This document shows positions 4,980 through 5,016 of a stretch of 5,016 nucleotides of DNA, piece by piece. A program made the translations under genes and the position numbers. Numbering within the stretch: position 1 is the first letter of the stretch; every line of letters starts with the position of its first letter. The notes under the pieces are model-generated. The model had not been told where the DNA came from. It searched no databases and saw only the letters and a program-made list of their open reading frames with translations. Source of the stretch: an uncultured Clostridia bacterium (GTDB taxonomy: Bacteria; Bacillota; Clostridia; Oscillospirales; Oscillospiraceae); contig CAMDZY010000128.1 in assembly GCA_945910975.1 (NCBI GenBank), forward strand, positions 1 to 5,016, read 5' to 3'.

Positions 4980-5016
4980 TTGCTATGGTACTTAAAACCA
5001 AATCATAACTTATTAA

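Overview
The window looks like chromosomal DNA from a Gram-positive anaerobe of the class Clostridia, most plausibly Oscillospiraceae/Ruminococcaceae. This is inferred from three things: a B. subtilis-like sigma-A promoter followed by a Firmicutes-type L10 leader with an attenuator, strong Shine-Dalgarno sequences, and the style of the two-component/HtrA proteins. Composition is roughly balanced in GC, and I cannot fix the genus by eye. All real genes lie on the + strand.

Region 1 (1-3158) is a stress-sensing operon. It holds the 3' part of an OmpR-family response regulator, a membrane histidine kinase (470-1966) and a membrane-anchored HtrA/DegP-type serine protease with one PDZ domain (1920-3158). 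The kinase starts 3 nt after the regulator stop, and the protease start lies inside the 3' end of the kinase gene. The three are therefore probably co-transcribed and translationally coupled. By analogy with CssRS-HtrA of Bacillus, the system may sense envelope or secretion stress and place a quality-control protease under the same control. This functional link is inference.

Region 2 (3159-3447) is non-coding. After the protease come two small tandem hairpins of unknown meaning (3180-3242). Next is a near-consensus promoter (TTGACT-16 nt-TATAAT, 3291-3318), the L10 leader RNA with its protein-binding stem (about 3325-3390), and a strong attenuator terminator (3397-3433). The ribosomal stalk genes rplJ (L10, 3448-3972) and rplL (L7/L12, 4010-4378) follow and end at an intrinsic terminator (4412-4455). 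L10-L12 complex presumably represses its own operon through the leader. No rpoB follows rplL here.

Region 3 (4456-5016) carries a small TfoX N-terminal-domain protein. Its family-like N-terminus reads through an ATA codon placed exactly where a start codon is expected after a good Shine-Dalgarno sequence; the first standard in-frame start is a TTG at 4594. It is followed by a nested inverted repeat (4887-4956) and an AT-rich tail with a 14-bp palindrome.

I found no CRISPR array, transposase, tRNA or clearly novel multi-gene system. The points most worth checking are the ATA start, the 3' nested inverted repeat, the tandem hairpins after htrA, and the three-cysteine motif in the kinase sensor domain.
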